A stretch of 7,353 nt of DNA from Cellvibrionales bacterium UBA2511 (GCA_002341315.1 DDNV01000042.1:1-7353); one strand, 5' to 3'; positions 1-6,574 are shown, counted from the stretch's first letter. The notes: a model not told the origin generated them from the letters alone. Numbers and translations are program-made.

Positions 1-6
1 CCCTCC
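1..6 (-). tRNA. Possible 5' end of tRNA-Tyr, cut by the window edge
   Basis: The last six bases read on the minus strand are GGAGGG, which is how many gammaproteobacterial tRNA-Tyr genes begin. In E. coli the order is tRNA-Thr(UGU), tRNA-Tyr, tRNA-Gly, tRNA-Thr, tufB, so a tRNA-Tyr is the expected next gene after the tRNA-Thr seen here. Six bases are far too few for a structural call. The same bases could also be part of a ribosome binding site or chance. Confidence 0.25.
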
Positions 7-13
7 AGAAAAG

Positions 14-40
14 GGCCTACATTTTCTTTACGGCCCAACC
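14..40 (-). repeat. GGTTGGGCC copy A, with a weak GGGCC/GGCCC hairpin
   Basis: On the minus strand GGTTGGGCC (40-32) is followed 14 nt later by GGCCC and TTTTC. The arms could form a 5-bp GC stem with a 14-nt loop, a poor terminator. It lies between tRNA-Thr and the presumed next tRNA, where a full terminator would be unexpected because these tRNAs are usually co-transcribed. It could instead act in processing of the tRNA precursor. The 9-mer itself recurs three more times in intergenic DNA of this window. Confidence 0.35.
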
Positions 41-82
41 ACTTGTCAACCTGTTTTCAAGTAGTTAGACACGTTTAAAAGC

Positions 83-158
83 TGGAGCTGGCGAGAGGAG
101 TCGAACCCCCGACCGGCTGATTACAAATCAGCTGCTCTACCAACTGAGCTACGCCAGC
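83..158 (-). tRNA. tRNA-Thr, anticodon UGU
   Basis: A complete 76-nt cloverleaf with encoded CCA. The acceptor arms GCTGGCG and CGCCAGC pair perfectly. The D arm is GCTC/GAGC around AGTTGGTA. The anticodon stem GCTGA/TCAGC carries the loop TTTGTAA, which gives anticodon UGU for the threonine codon ACA (and wobble). The T loop is the standard TTCGACT, and the T stem contains two G-U pairs. The discriminator base is U. G1-C72 and C2-G71, both ThrRS identity pairs in E. coli, are present. It matches thrU of E. coli in anticodon and position after birA and the pantothenate kinase gene. A strong promoter lies just upstream. Confidence 0.97.
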
Positions 159-163
159 TCTAT

Positions 164-187
164 AAAAACCCCGCTATTAAATCGGGA
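164..187 (-). terminator. Terminator-like hairpin at the end of the birA-coaX-SPOR unit
   Basis: Read on the minus strand, TCCCG and CGGGG form a 5-bp stem (one U-G pair) around the 9-nt loop ATTTAATAG, followed by TTTTTAT. The T run and GC stem fit a short rho-independent terminator for transcripts from the SPOR gene 120 nt upstream. The start predicted from the tRNA promoter falls at or inside the 5' arm, so tRNA transcripts may begin within the stem and escape termination. The stem is short, so efficiency is uncertain. Confidence 0.5.
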
Positions 188-192
188 GCGCG

Positions 193-221
193 ATTCTAGT
201 GAAAGTTGACACTATAATCAA
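193..221 (-). promoter_or_regulatory. Sigma-70 promoter for tRNA-Thr
   Basis: On the minus strand, TTGATT (221-216) and TAGAAT (198-193) are separated by exactly 17 nt. The -10 box has one mismatch to TATAAT and the -35 box keeps TTGA. Directly after the -10 box comes the GC-rich CGCGCTCCC, the kind of discriminator typical of stable-RNA promoters under stringent (ppGpp/DksA) control. The predicted start is near 186, giving a leader of about 28 nt before the mature tRNA. This is the best promoter match in the window. Confidence 0.75.
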
Positions 222-307
222 CCATTGCCGCAATCTGGATGGCAGTTTTCCACTTTTAAACCTGTCGTCACATGAGCGGCCCCATTGCCGGGGGATCTGA
301 AGTCGCC

Positions 308-1054
308 TTATTCAACCGGGGCCAGATCAACACAAGCCTCATTGATAACCTCTCGTCCAATATTTTTACCTTGCTGATCGAGGACGTCTGCCAGGTCTTT
401 CGGTATCTGCTGATCCGGGTACCGGCGCAGCTGCAACCAAAGCTCTTCTTGCGTACTGACACGGGGAACGATCACCACGGGGTACCCCTGATCTGCCAAT
501 TCCCGCCGATAGTGCTCCATATTGCTTTTATCACTGAATACCCCGAGGGTGATCCCAGTTCTGTATTCACCTTCGGCAATCAAAAAACTATCAATCTCTT
601 TGCTTCGCAAGTCTTTGAGCATCTTACTGGCTTCCGCTTGAGAGCCGAGCGGCGGGATAATCAACCAATAACCCTCGCTAATTGTGGTGGTTCGCCAAAC
701 AAGCTCTTCACCATAACGGTAGGGTGACAGCTGCTGATGGAGTTCCTGGGGATTGATATCGACCAGGGGACCGATAAGCAGGCAAAGAGCAGGGTCTCGG
801 GCATTATCGAGGGGCAAGGCATCTATAGCGGTGCTTGCCTGGTTATTATCCGAAATCGGCTGCTGTTCAGATGTCTCTTCAGTCGTAGCAGGCACCTCCC
901 CCACCAACAGGAGCGAAGCATAGTTTTCATCCTCTTGATCGGCCAATCCGGTTTGCACACTATCAAGCTGGTCCGCACGAAAGACGGCCGCACTGTAGAA
1001 CCAATAGCCCGCCACGAGGTTGATTAAAATCAAAACAGAAAATAGCCAGCGCAT
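308..1054 (-). CDS. Membrane-anchored SPOR-domain protein
   Basis: The 248-aa product starts with a hydrophobic segment (residues about 3-22, LFSVLILINLVAGYWFY core), probably an uncleaved inner-membrane anchor. An acidic, Gln/Ser/Thr-rich linker follows (about 30-85), then a globular region (about 88-205). Residues about 160-205, with YRTGITLGVFSDKSN and the YPVVIVPR strand, read as a SPOR-type fold. SPOR domains bind glycan strands lacking stem peptides, often at the division septum, and this topology would put the domain in the periplasm. No catalytic domain is visible. The ATG lies 10 nt after coaX, with only a weak AGG upstream, so translation may depend on coaX. Pseudomonas carries a SPOR-like gene in the same place. 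The family call is good; the specific role is unknown. Confidence 0.85.
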   Translation of the reverse strand: MRWLFSVLILINLVAGYWFYSAAVFRADQLDSVQTGLADQEDENYASLLLVGEVPATTEETSEQQPISDNNQASTAIDALPLDNARDPALCLLIGPLVDINPQELHQQLSPYRYGEELVWRTTTISEGYWLIIPPLGSQAEASKMLKDLRSKEIDSFLIAEGEYRTGITLGVFSDKSNMEHYRRELADQGYPVVIVPRVSTQEELWLQLRRYPDQQIPKDLADVLDQQGKNIGREVINEACVDLAPVE

Positions 1055-1064
1055 TGGTCAATGC

Positions 1065-1781
1065 CTATGGAAACATGACTTCAAGACCGTCCAACACCAA
1101 ATCTCGAACATAAATGCAATCTCCGCTCAGAACATCAATGAGCGCCGAGCCGTCCCCACCAGTGACGATGACTTTTACGGGCTGTGTCTTTGTCTGCAAG
1201 GTCGTCCTGGATGCCTCGATCAGTGTCTTGATCATCAAATATGCGCCATGACTTACCGCTTCATCCGTTGTTTTCCCCGGCAAACAATCCGCAACCGAAA
1301 CAGGCTCGAGCCGAATATTACTGGTTCCCCGATTAAGCGATTGATAAATCATCGGGAACCCGGGCACGATGTAGCCGCCGAGGTGATAACCTTGCCTATT
1401 GAGCAAATCCACCGTGATAGCCGTACCTGCATCCACGACGACGCAGGCGCCTTTAAACTGATCTCGCACAGCCAGTAGCGCCAGCCAGCGATCCACCCCC
1501 ATGGATGAAGGCTCCAGATAACCGCAGTGCACACCTGCCGCTTCACGGGTGGTTCCGGCCTGCTGCAACTGACACCCCCACTGGCCTGCCTGCTTCTCAA
1601 GTTCCTCGGCGATAGTCCTGCCACCTACACTGGAAAGACGAATTCGCGTGGGGGGACCCTCTGTTTCAACAGCCGCCAGCAGAGTTTTGATATCTGTGAC
1701 CGGCGGCTTGTAATCAGGCGCCCCATTCTTGATAACTCGCCATTTGATCCGGCTATTTCCAGCATCAATGTCGACAATCAT
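1065..1781 (-). CDS. coaX: Type III pantothenate kinase (CoaX/Baf family)
   Basis: Phosphorylates pantothenate with ATP, the first and usually rate-limiting step of CoA synthesis, in the cytosol. The 238 aa show the family landmarks in order: phosphate-loop-like DAGNSRIKW (6-14), GVDRW (95-99) with the likely catalytic Asp97, DAGTA (117-121), GGYIVPG (135-141) and TGGDG (207-211). The length is normal for CoaX. Type III enzymes are typically dimers, need a monovalent cation and, unlike CoaA, are not inhibited by CoA. The ATG shares four bases (ATGA) with the birA stop codon, so translational coupling is likely. E. coli has the unrelated kinase gene coaA next to birA, so this is a non-homologous replacement at the same position. 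Older names include Bvg accessory factor. No key motif is missing. Confidence 0.95.
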   Translation of the reverse strand: MIVDIDAGNSRIKWRVIKNGAPDYKPPVTDIKTLLAAVETEGPPTRIRLSSVGGRTIAEELEKQAGQWGCQLQQAGTTREAAGVHCGYLEPSSMGVDRWLALLAVRDQFKGACVVVDAGTAITVDLLNRQGYHLGGYIVPGFPMIYQSLNRGTSNIRLEPVSVADCLPGKTTDEAVSHGAYLMIKTLIEASRTTLQTKTQPVKVIVTGGDGSALIDVLSGDCIYVRDLVLDGLEVMFP

Positions 1782-2746
1782 ACTGCGCTCCTGACACTGA
1801 TTTCTCCACCACTGAAAAGCTTGATCTCGTCACCAACCTCCAGTTTCAATGCCCCGCTCTCGTCCACGCCTCTGGCAATACCCTGAATCGTTTTATTCAT
1901 CAACAACAGGCTGACTTTTTTGTCGGCATTGATATCAGATTGCAACCACTCCTCTCGATAGGCTTCAAATCCAACCTCATGAAAATTTGCCAGCAAGGCC
2001 ATCATTTCTTCAATGATGGCGGCAGCCAACCCATTTCGACTGATTGACTGCCCTGGTACTGAGCGGATGTCTGTCCACGGCTGATCGATAAGTTTACCGT
2101 TTTTATCGGACATACCCAGATTGATACCAACGCCGACAACCACCTGGCAGAAGCCGGAAGGATCACCCAGAACCTCCAATAAAATACCGCCCACCTTTTT
2201 GTTTTGCAGAAATAAATCATTCGGCCACTTGAACATCAGCCCATCGACACCACAAGACTGGATCGCACGCCTTACGGCCACACCAACCGCAAGACTCAGA
2301 CCTTCGAGCACCTGCACACCGCCGTCAAACCCCCACCCCAGGGAGAGATAGATATTCCTGCCAAAAGGGCTGACCCACTGCCTTCCCCGCCGTCCACGAC
2401 CCGCTGTTTGCTGCTCGGCAAGCACGACCAGACCAGTGGAATCACCCTGCTCAGCTGCATGCCGAACCAGATCATTGGTTGATGACACAGACGGCTCAAT
2501 TCGCAACTCTTTGATAAGCGACCAGGAAATCGGCGAAATACTGTGGAGGAGCGTATTTTTATCGAATAATTCCAGCTCTGTCATAAGACAGTAACCGCAG
2601 CCCCTGTGGGATTTAACATCAAGGCCCATTTGCTCGATTTTTTGTATTTGCTTCCAGACCGCCGCCCTTGAAATACCCAGCAACCTGCCAAGTTCCTCGC
2701 CCGAGTGAAAACGGCCATCACAAAGTATTTTCAGCAAACTGTTCAT
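1778..2746 (-). CDS. birA: Biotin--[acetyl-CoA carboxylase] ligase / biotin operon repressor
   Basis: Makes biotinyl-5'-AMP and transfers biotin to the biotin carboxyl carrier protein of acetyl-CoA carboxylase. The 322 aa comprise an N-terminal winged helix-turn-helix (about 3-55, with GISRAAVWKQIQ as the recognition region), the catalytic domain and a C-terminal SH3-like domain (about 275-320). Active-site motifs are SSTN (88-91), the biotinyl-AMP loop GRGRRGRQW (116-124), KWPNDL (173-178) and KKVGGIL (183-189). These sit at almost the same residue numbers as in E. coli BirA, and length is normal. The DNA-binding domain means it is probably also a biotin-sensing repressor, although no bio operon or operator is in view. 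The ATG follows the upstream permease gene by 9 nt, with an AGG overlapping that gene's stop region. Confidence 0.96.
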   Translation of the reverse strand: MNSLLKILCDGRFHSGEELGRLLGISRAAVWKQIQKIEQMGLDVKSHRGCGYCLMTELELFDKNTLLHSISPISWSLIKELRIEPSVSSTNDLVRHAAEQGDSTGLVVLAEQQTAGRGRRGRQWVSPFGRNIYLSLGWGFDGGVQVLEGLSLAVGVAVRRAIQSCGVDGLMFKWPNDLFLQNKKVGGILLEVLGDPSGFCQVVVGVGINLGMSDKNGKLIDQPWTDIRSVPGQSISRNGLAAAIIEEMMALLANFHEVGFEAYREEWLQSDINADKKVSLLLMNKTIQGIARGVDESGALKLEVGDEIKLFSGGEISVRSAV

Positions 2747-2755
2747 GTGCGCCTA

Positions 2756-3556
2756 TCAAACTCCGAAATTACGCCAGATAAACCGCACACCAATGACCAG
2801 CAATAATAATGCAAAACTGCGGCGAAGAATCTCACCGGGTAACCGGTGTGCGAGCCGCGCACCGACTCTCGCTAATACCGTACTGGCTAGGATAATTCCC
2901 AGAAATGCCGGAAGGTAAATAAACCCGATCGCCCCATCCGGCAGATCCGGCTCACCAACTCCCTGCCACCAGTATGTCAGCGCCCCGCTAATGGCTATTG
3001 GCAACCCGCAGGCAGCAGAGGTGGCCACTGCATTTTTCATCGGCACTCGTACCCAGGTTAAATAAGGGACCGTGAGCGAGCCTCCACCTATCCCGAACAG
3101 GCTTGCGACAAAACCGACCACTGCACCCACTATGCTCTGCCCTGCTCGACCGGGCATATTGGCACCACCGGTAGGACTGAGCGCGAATGCCATTTTTAAC
3201 GCCACGAGACAAAGAAATATACCAAAAGCGAGTTGCAGTGCTGCGCCCGAAATACTGACCGCAAATACGGCACCCAGTGCAGCACCAATACAAATACCGG
3301 GTGTCAACCACCCGGCAAGTGTCCACAGGACGGCACCGTGTTTGTGATGGGATAAAATTGAACTCACCGACGTCACAACGATGGTGGCCAGCGATGTACC
3401 GATAGCCAGATGAGTCAGCACCGCCTGAGTCATACCCTGGGCTGTGAAGGTGAAGATAAGAATAGGGACGATAACAACACCACCCCCCAGACCAAACAGG
3501 CCACTGATCAGACCTGCGGCAGCACCGAGACAAAGGTACAACAGGTAAATATCCAC
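2756..3556 (-). CDS. TauE/SafE-family (DUF81) inner-membrane permease
   Basis: A 266-aa, very hydrophobic protein with about eight predicted membrane segments in two related halves. Each half opens with the family signature: GLFGLGGG (19-26) followed by VPIL, and SLFGIGGG (152-159) followed by VPYL. This duplicated layout defines TauE/SafE proteins, some of which are linked to export of sulfite, sulfoacetate or other organosulfur anions; many have no assigned substrate. The loops are short and no extra domain is fused. The start is GTG, chosen because AGGAG lies 5 nt upstream and the first helix begins at once. The gene runs 9 nt ahead of birA, so it probably shares that transcript. The substrate cannot be deduced here, and nothing nearby indicates taurine or sulfite metabolism. 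Confidence 0.9.
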   Translation of the reverse strand: MDIYLLYLCLGAAAGLISGLFGLGGGVVIVPILIFTFTAQGMTQAVLTHLAIGTSLATIVVTSVSSILSHHKHGAVLWTLAGWLTPGICIGAALGAVFAVSISGAALQLAFGIFLCLVALKMAFALSPTGGANMPGRAGQSIVGAVVGFVASLFGIGGGSLTVPYLTWVRVPMKNAVATSAACGLPIAISGALTYWWQGVGEPDLPDGAIGFIYLPAFLGIILASTVLARVGARLAHRLPGEILRRSFALLLLVIGVRFIWRNFGV

Positions 3557-3561
3557 GCCAA

Positions 3562-3566
3562 CTCCT
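3562..3566 (-). promoter_or_regulatory. Ribosome binding site for the TauE/SafE gene
   Basis: AGGAG on the minus strand ends 5 nt before the GTG codon. It supports the GTG start over later in-frame codons, which would cut the first membrane helix. A CATAAT (3591-3586) just upstream could be a -10 box, but no acceptable -35 box lies 16-18 nt before it. Confidence 0.7.
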
Positions 3567-3666
3567 GCATATCAGACTGCCCAGCATTATGCCCGAAATA
3601 AAAAGTAAGAGAGACAAACGATAATACGAATAAGCTAGTCGTTATACACAACAGACATTCAGGAGA

Positions 3667-3712
3667 CTTTCTTGAGAAGGGCGTGACAGAAATTCTTTTT
3701 ACAGCAAGAAAG
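3667..3712. repeat. 8-bp inverted repeat CTTTCTTG/CAAGAAAG
   Basis: CTTTCTTG (3667-3674) and CAAGAAAG (3705-3712) are perfect inverted repeats with a 30-nt loop, next to GGTTGGGCC copy B. The loop is too long and the stem too AT-rich for a standard terminator. It could be a weak RNA structure in the leader of the permease-birA transcript, or chance. Confidence 0.35.
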
Positions 3713-3721
3713 GGCCCAACC
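3713..3721 (-). repeat. GGTTGGGCC copy B
   Basis: The minus strand reads GTGGTTGGGCCC followed by TTTCTT. It agrees with copy A in GTGGTTGGGCC and resembles the 3' arm plus T-rich tail of the rRNA operon terminator (copy D). The matching 5' arm is absent here, so it does not form a complete terminator. Confidence 0.45.
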
Positions 3722-3816
3722 ACAAAAGGGTTTTTACTTTTGAGTTTCAGCTGGAAGTGCACGCACTATTCAATGGTTTAAACCCGACCTGCGATATTCT
3801 TTGAATCATTCGAAAA

Positions 3817-6378
3817 TTAGTCGCGCAAAACCTCTTCCAAAGGCGCGGGGCGAGCAATTTCATAACCCTGGGCATAGTCGACACCAATCTCTATCAGAAC
3901 ATCCAGAATCGCTCTGCTTTCAACATACTCCGCCACAGTCTGGAACCCCAAGGCATGCGCCAGATCATTGATCATCTTGACCATTGTATAGCTGGCCTTA
4001 TCCTTCGCTATGTCTTTGACCATGGAGCCATCTATTTTCAACATATCGATGGGCAAGGACTTCAGGTAAGGAAACGATGAAAAACCACTGCCAAAATCAT
4101 CCAACACAACTTGTGCACCTGTTGCCCTTATGGACTTCATGAAATAGCAAGCTTCGGTAATATTCCTAATGGTGGCGGTTTCAGTAATCTCAAATTTGAT
4201 TTTTTCAGGCGCTATAGAGCCGCTCTCAAGTTCGGCAATAATGAAATCGAGTAGCGATCGATCAGCAATAGACGCACCTGACAGATTGATACTAAACCCA
4301 CCGATTTGCTGAATGCGTTTCGGGTTACACTTGATCCAGTCGAAGACCTTGTTGATCACATGGCGATCCAGCCTTGCAGATTGATTGAACCGCTCAACAG
4401 AAGGCAGAAAGCAGGCCGGTGAAATTATCTCACCGGTTACGGCATCAGAGAGCCGAATCAATACCTCAAAATGACAGACCTCCCTTTTTATTTTTTCCGC
4501 ATGTCGCTTTAACGGGACAATAGGCTGTAAATAAATCCTGAATAGATCATCAGCTAATGCGGCGTTAATCTTCGGAACCCAGTCAACTTCAGTTCTGTGC
4601 CGGGACACACCTTGCGAGCCCTCATGATAAAAATGGATTCTGTTTTTTCCCTGCTCTTTTGCGCTATAACATGCCACATCAACCTGTTTGAGCAACTCCG
4701 CAGAATCATGCTCATGTCCGGATACTTCGACAATACCGATACTGGCACCAACAACATAGGATTTGTCATCCCAGACAAACTCCAACTTCTGTATGCTATT
4801 TAATATATTGGACACTATTTTATCTGCATGAATAGAGTCGCAATCAAATAAAATAAGGCCAAACTCATCTCCCCCTAGACGAGCTGCAACGTCCTTGGCA
4901 CGGATCCCTCCCTTCAAAACTTGCCCTACACCCTTGAGCAACAGATCTCCTGCCAAGTGTCCACCGGTGTCGTTCAAGACCTTGAAATGATCAAGGTCTA
5001 TGAAACATAACGAGTGAATGGATCCATTTTGTTTGGCTGCGGACACTGCCTGATCAAGTTTTAATTCAAATGCCTTTCGGTTCGCGAGGCCTGTTAAGTG
5101 ATCGTGCGATACTTCGTATTTTAACTGCTTGGTCAGCGCCCTGGCTTTTGAGATATCTTCTTGTATACCTACAAAATTAATAATACAGCCGTCTTGATCC
5201 TTAATTGGGAATATCTGACTTCTTGCCCAGTAGGTACTTCCGTCTTTCCTCGCGTTTTCTAATTCACCCTGCCACTGATCACCGGCTCCAAGTTTACGCC
5301 ACAGTGAGTTATAGGTTTTTTTAGGTGTATTCCCCGAACTGTTAATATTCATTTTTTTACCAATAAGCTCTTCCTGAATATAACCACTCATTTCACAGTA
5401 TCGCGGGTTAACATATTCAATCCTGGTTTCCCTGTCTGTTATAACTACCGCATTTGGGCTGGACTGCACCACAGCAGACAGTTTACTCAAGCTTTCCTGG
5501 TTACTGAGTATTTCAATTTCTGGGGCAACTCGAAGGGCGACGATCCTCAGAAGATGCCGAGCCAACTCCGCTTGGGAAGAATCTATTGGAGCTTCGTAAA
5601 GTACGTTGATCAGGCCAAGAATTTCGCCAGACGACGAATATAAGCAGACACCAACGTATGCATGCGCACACCCAGCCTGTTGCGCTAGCAACAGGCTGCT
5701 CGGATATGCCTGATAGAGCTGATCGAGAATCAGACAGTCATCGTTTTTAATCGTCGCATTGCAAGGCATACCAGCTAGCGGATAACAGATGTTATCAACG
5801 TGCTGGCCATTGGACAGAAAACTAATGGTCTGGATAGCATCTTTCGTGGCCGTCAGTTTCCCAATTGTAACCCACTGAGCTTTCGAATCACGTGCGAGGA
5901 AAAGAGCCAAGGAATCGAAGAAATCCTGTCGATTCTTTGAAAAACTTTCCTTCATAACGTTTATCAGTGCTCTTCGACCAACCGTCTCTTTGGTAACGTC
6001 ACGTATGGTTGCAATTGTGATATTACCTTCTGGCCCCATTATCGGACTTAGAAACACCTCGACATATATTTTGTCGCCCATTCTATTGAGTAGGGCGTAT
6101 TGTTTGCGGGATTTCCCCACGGGACCAGTAGAGAGTTTTTTTATAAATATTTCTCTGAAGCGGCTGTATAGCTGACGTAGACTTGAAGGCAGCAGGTCTT
6201 CAACAGTCATTTGAAGAAATTCGTTTCGGTGATAACCAAATAATTCCTGGGCTTTCTTATTCACCTGTACGATTTTGCCATTCTCTTTAATGGCTATTAT
6301 TGGATCGTGAAGAACTGCCAAAAAAGAAAGTATTGACTCTGCATGCTCAGGTTTGTGGTTCTCATAAAAGCTCTCCAC
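3817..6378 (-). CDS. PAS-GAF-PAS-GGDEF-EAL cyclic-di-GMP protein (diguanylate cyclase/phosphodiesterase)
   Basis: A soluble 853-aa sensor-effector without membrane segments. In order: PAS (about 12-130), GAF (about 140-287), PAS (about 295-412, ending in the usual GIQEDIS), GGDEF (about 420-585) and EAL (about 597-850). The cyclase half is intact: DLDHFK (461-466), GGDEF (502-506) and an inhibitory site RAKD (493-496) exactly five residues ahead. In the EAL half the signature is EVL (638-640), but the other catalytic positions are present: N698, E730, E733, D760-D761, K781, E817 and Q837, spaced as in characterised phosphodiesterases, with a normal loop 6 (DFGSGFSSF). Both activities look possible; which dominates cannot be read from sequence. 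The start is GTG with GGGAG 7 nt upstream. The GAF ligand is unknown. The gene looks less GC-rich than birA by eye. Confidence 0.93.
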   Translation of the reverse strand: MESFYENHKPEHAESILSFLAVLHDPIIAIKENGKIVQVNKKAQELFGYHRNEFLQMTVEDLLPSSLRQLYSRFREIFIKKLSTGPVGKSRKQYALLNRMGDKIYVEVFLSPIMGPEGNITIATIRDVTKETVGRRALINVMKESFSKNRQDFFDSLALFLARDSKAQWVTIGKLTATKDAIQTISFLSNGQHVDNICYPLAGMPCNATIKNDDCLILDQLYQAYPSSLLLAQQAGCAHAYVGVCLYSSSGEILGLINVLYEAPIDSSQAELARHLLRIVALRVAPEIEILSNQESLSKLSAVVQSSPNAVVITDRETRIEYVNPRYCEMSGYIQEELIGKKMNINSSGNTPKKTYNSLWRKLGAGDQWQGELENARKDGSTYWARSQIFPIKDQDGCIINFVGIQEDISKARALTKQLKYEVSHDHLTGLANRKAFELKLDQAVSAAKQNGSIHSLCFIDLDHFKVLNDTGGHLAGDLLLKGVGQVLKGGIRAKDVAARLGGDEFGLILFDCDSIHADKIVSNILNSIQKLEFVWDDKSYVVGASIGIVEVSGHEHDSAELLKQVDVACYSAKEQGKNRIHFYHEGSQGVSRHRTEVDWVPKINAALADDLFRIYLQPIVPLKRHAEKIKREVCHFEVLIRLSDAVTGEIISPACFLPSVERFNQSARLDRHVINKVFDWIKCNPKRIQQIGGFSINLSGASIADRSLLDFIIAELESGSIAPEKIKFEITETATIRNITEACYFMKSIRATGAQVVLDDFGSGFSSFPYLKSLPIDMLKIDGSMVKDIAKDKASYTMVKMINDLAHALGFQTVAEYVESRAILDVLIEIGVDYAQGYEIARPAPLEEVLRD

Positions 6379-6385
6379 CTTACCA

Positions 6386-6390
6386 CTCCC
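6386..6390 (-). promoter_or_regulatory. Ribosome binding site for the GGDEF-EAL gene
   Basis: GGGAG on the minus strand stands 7 nt before the GTG start. The next in-frame methionine codon is at residue 57, inside the first PAS domain, so this site decides the start. Confidence 0.7.
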
Positions 6391-6440
6391 TTAACCAAAC
6401 AGAATAATAATCACTGCACTGCAGACTTGAAAAAATTTTA

Positions 6441-6446
6441 ATTATA
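6441..6446 (-). promoter_or_regulatory. Candidate -10 box for the GGDEF-EAL gene
   Basis: A perfect TATAAT lies on the minus strand about 63 nt before the GTG, in AT-rich DNA. At 17-18 nt upstream there is only ATATGC/TATATG, a poor -35 box, so the promoter would need an activator or another sigma factor, or the match is a by-product of AT richness. Confidence 0.35.
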
Positions 6447-6488
6447 TTGACGCATATTTTAGAGCATATAAAGCGTTTTTAATGAAGA

Positions 6489-6528
6489 TATATTGTTAAT
6501 TTCATGTGTGCAACGGCAACACAATATA
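6489..6528. repeat. Dyad TATATTGT-N24-ACAATATA
   Basis: Perfect 8-bp arms (6489-6496 and 6521-6528) about 110-150 nt upstream of the GGDEF-EAL start. The arms are AT-rich and could be half-sites of a regulator or chance in AT-rich DNA. No known operator is recognised. Confidence 0.35.
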
Positions 6529-6565
6529 ACTATACCAAACCAACAAATAAAATCAGAATTAATCT

Positions 6566-6574
6566 GGCCCAACC
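6566..6574 (-). repeat. GGTTGGGCC copy C
   Basis: The minus strand reads GGGGTTGGGCCAGATTAATTCTGATTTTATTT. Just after the 9-mer, AGA/TCT can pair around a small loop and is followed by a T-rich run, a very weak terminator-like arrangement. It lies about 185 nt beyond the true rRNA operon terminator. Confidence 0.4.

Larger units (their letters stand above)
3557..3816. other. Intergenic region between the c-di-GMP gene and the permease gene
   Basis: This 260-nt gap holds no convincing gene. It contains the 10-bp palindrome GGTTTAAACC (3775-3784), a GGTTGGGCC copy (3721-3713) and an 8-bp inverted repeat directly beside it. No good rho-independent terminator closes the upstream gene on the minus strand, so read-through into the permease-birA unit is possible. 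The only open frame here (3508-3762, minus, GTG start) overlaps the permease start and has no family resemblance. Confidence 0.6.

Noticed and set aside
280..294. CCCC/GGGG hairpin downstream of the SPOR gene stop
   Set aside because: Only four pairs and no T run after it on the minus strand, so it is not a terminator; the hairpin at 164-187 is the better candidate.
638..1000. Possible antisense RNA or operator within the SPOR gene
   Set aside because: No promoter-like pair of boxes with proper spacing or terminator could be found there.
272..1478. Plus-strand open frames at 272-727, 737-1027 and 1020-1478
   Set aside because: They lie opposite the SPOR gene and coaX, whose products carry clear family motifs; the plus-strand translations show no domain and lack ribosome binding sites.
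2988..3617. A 209-aa minus-strand frame overlapping the permease gene
   Set aside because: It is a frame-shifted shadow of the TauE/SafE gene; its translation is rich in Cys, Arg and Trp and has no coherent membrane pattern.
3508..3762. An 84-aa minus-strand frame with one hydrophobic stretch in the gap before the permease
   Set aside because: GTG start without a clear ribosome binding site, overlaps the permease start by 49 nt in another frame, and resembles nothing known; a leader peptide cannot be excluded but is unsupported.
3775..3784. Perfect palindrome GGTTTAAACC
   Set aside because: Ten bases, no flanking symmetry and no promoter context; likely chance or a restriction-type palindrome without function.
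3817..6378. Reading the EVL signature as proof of an inactive EAL domain
   Set aside because: The Ala-to-Val change is at a non-catalytic position, and Glu638 and all the other catalytic positions are kept with normal spacing.
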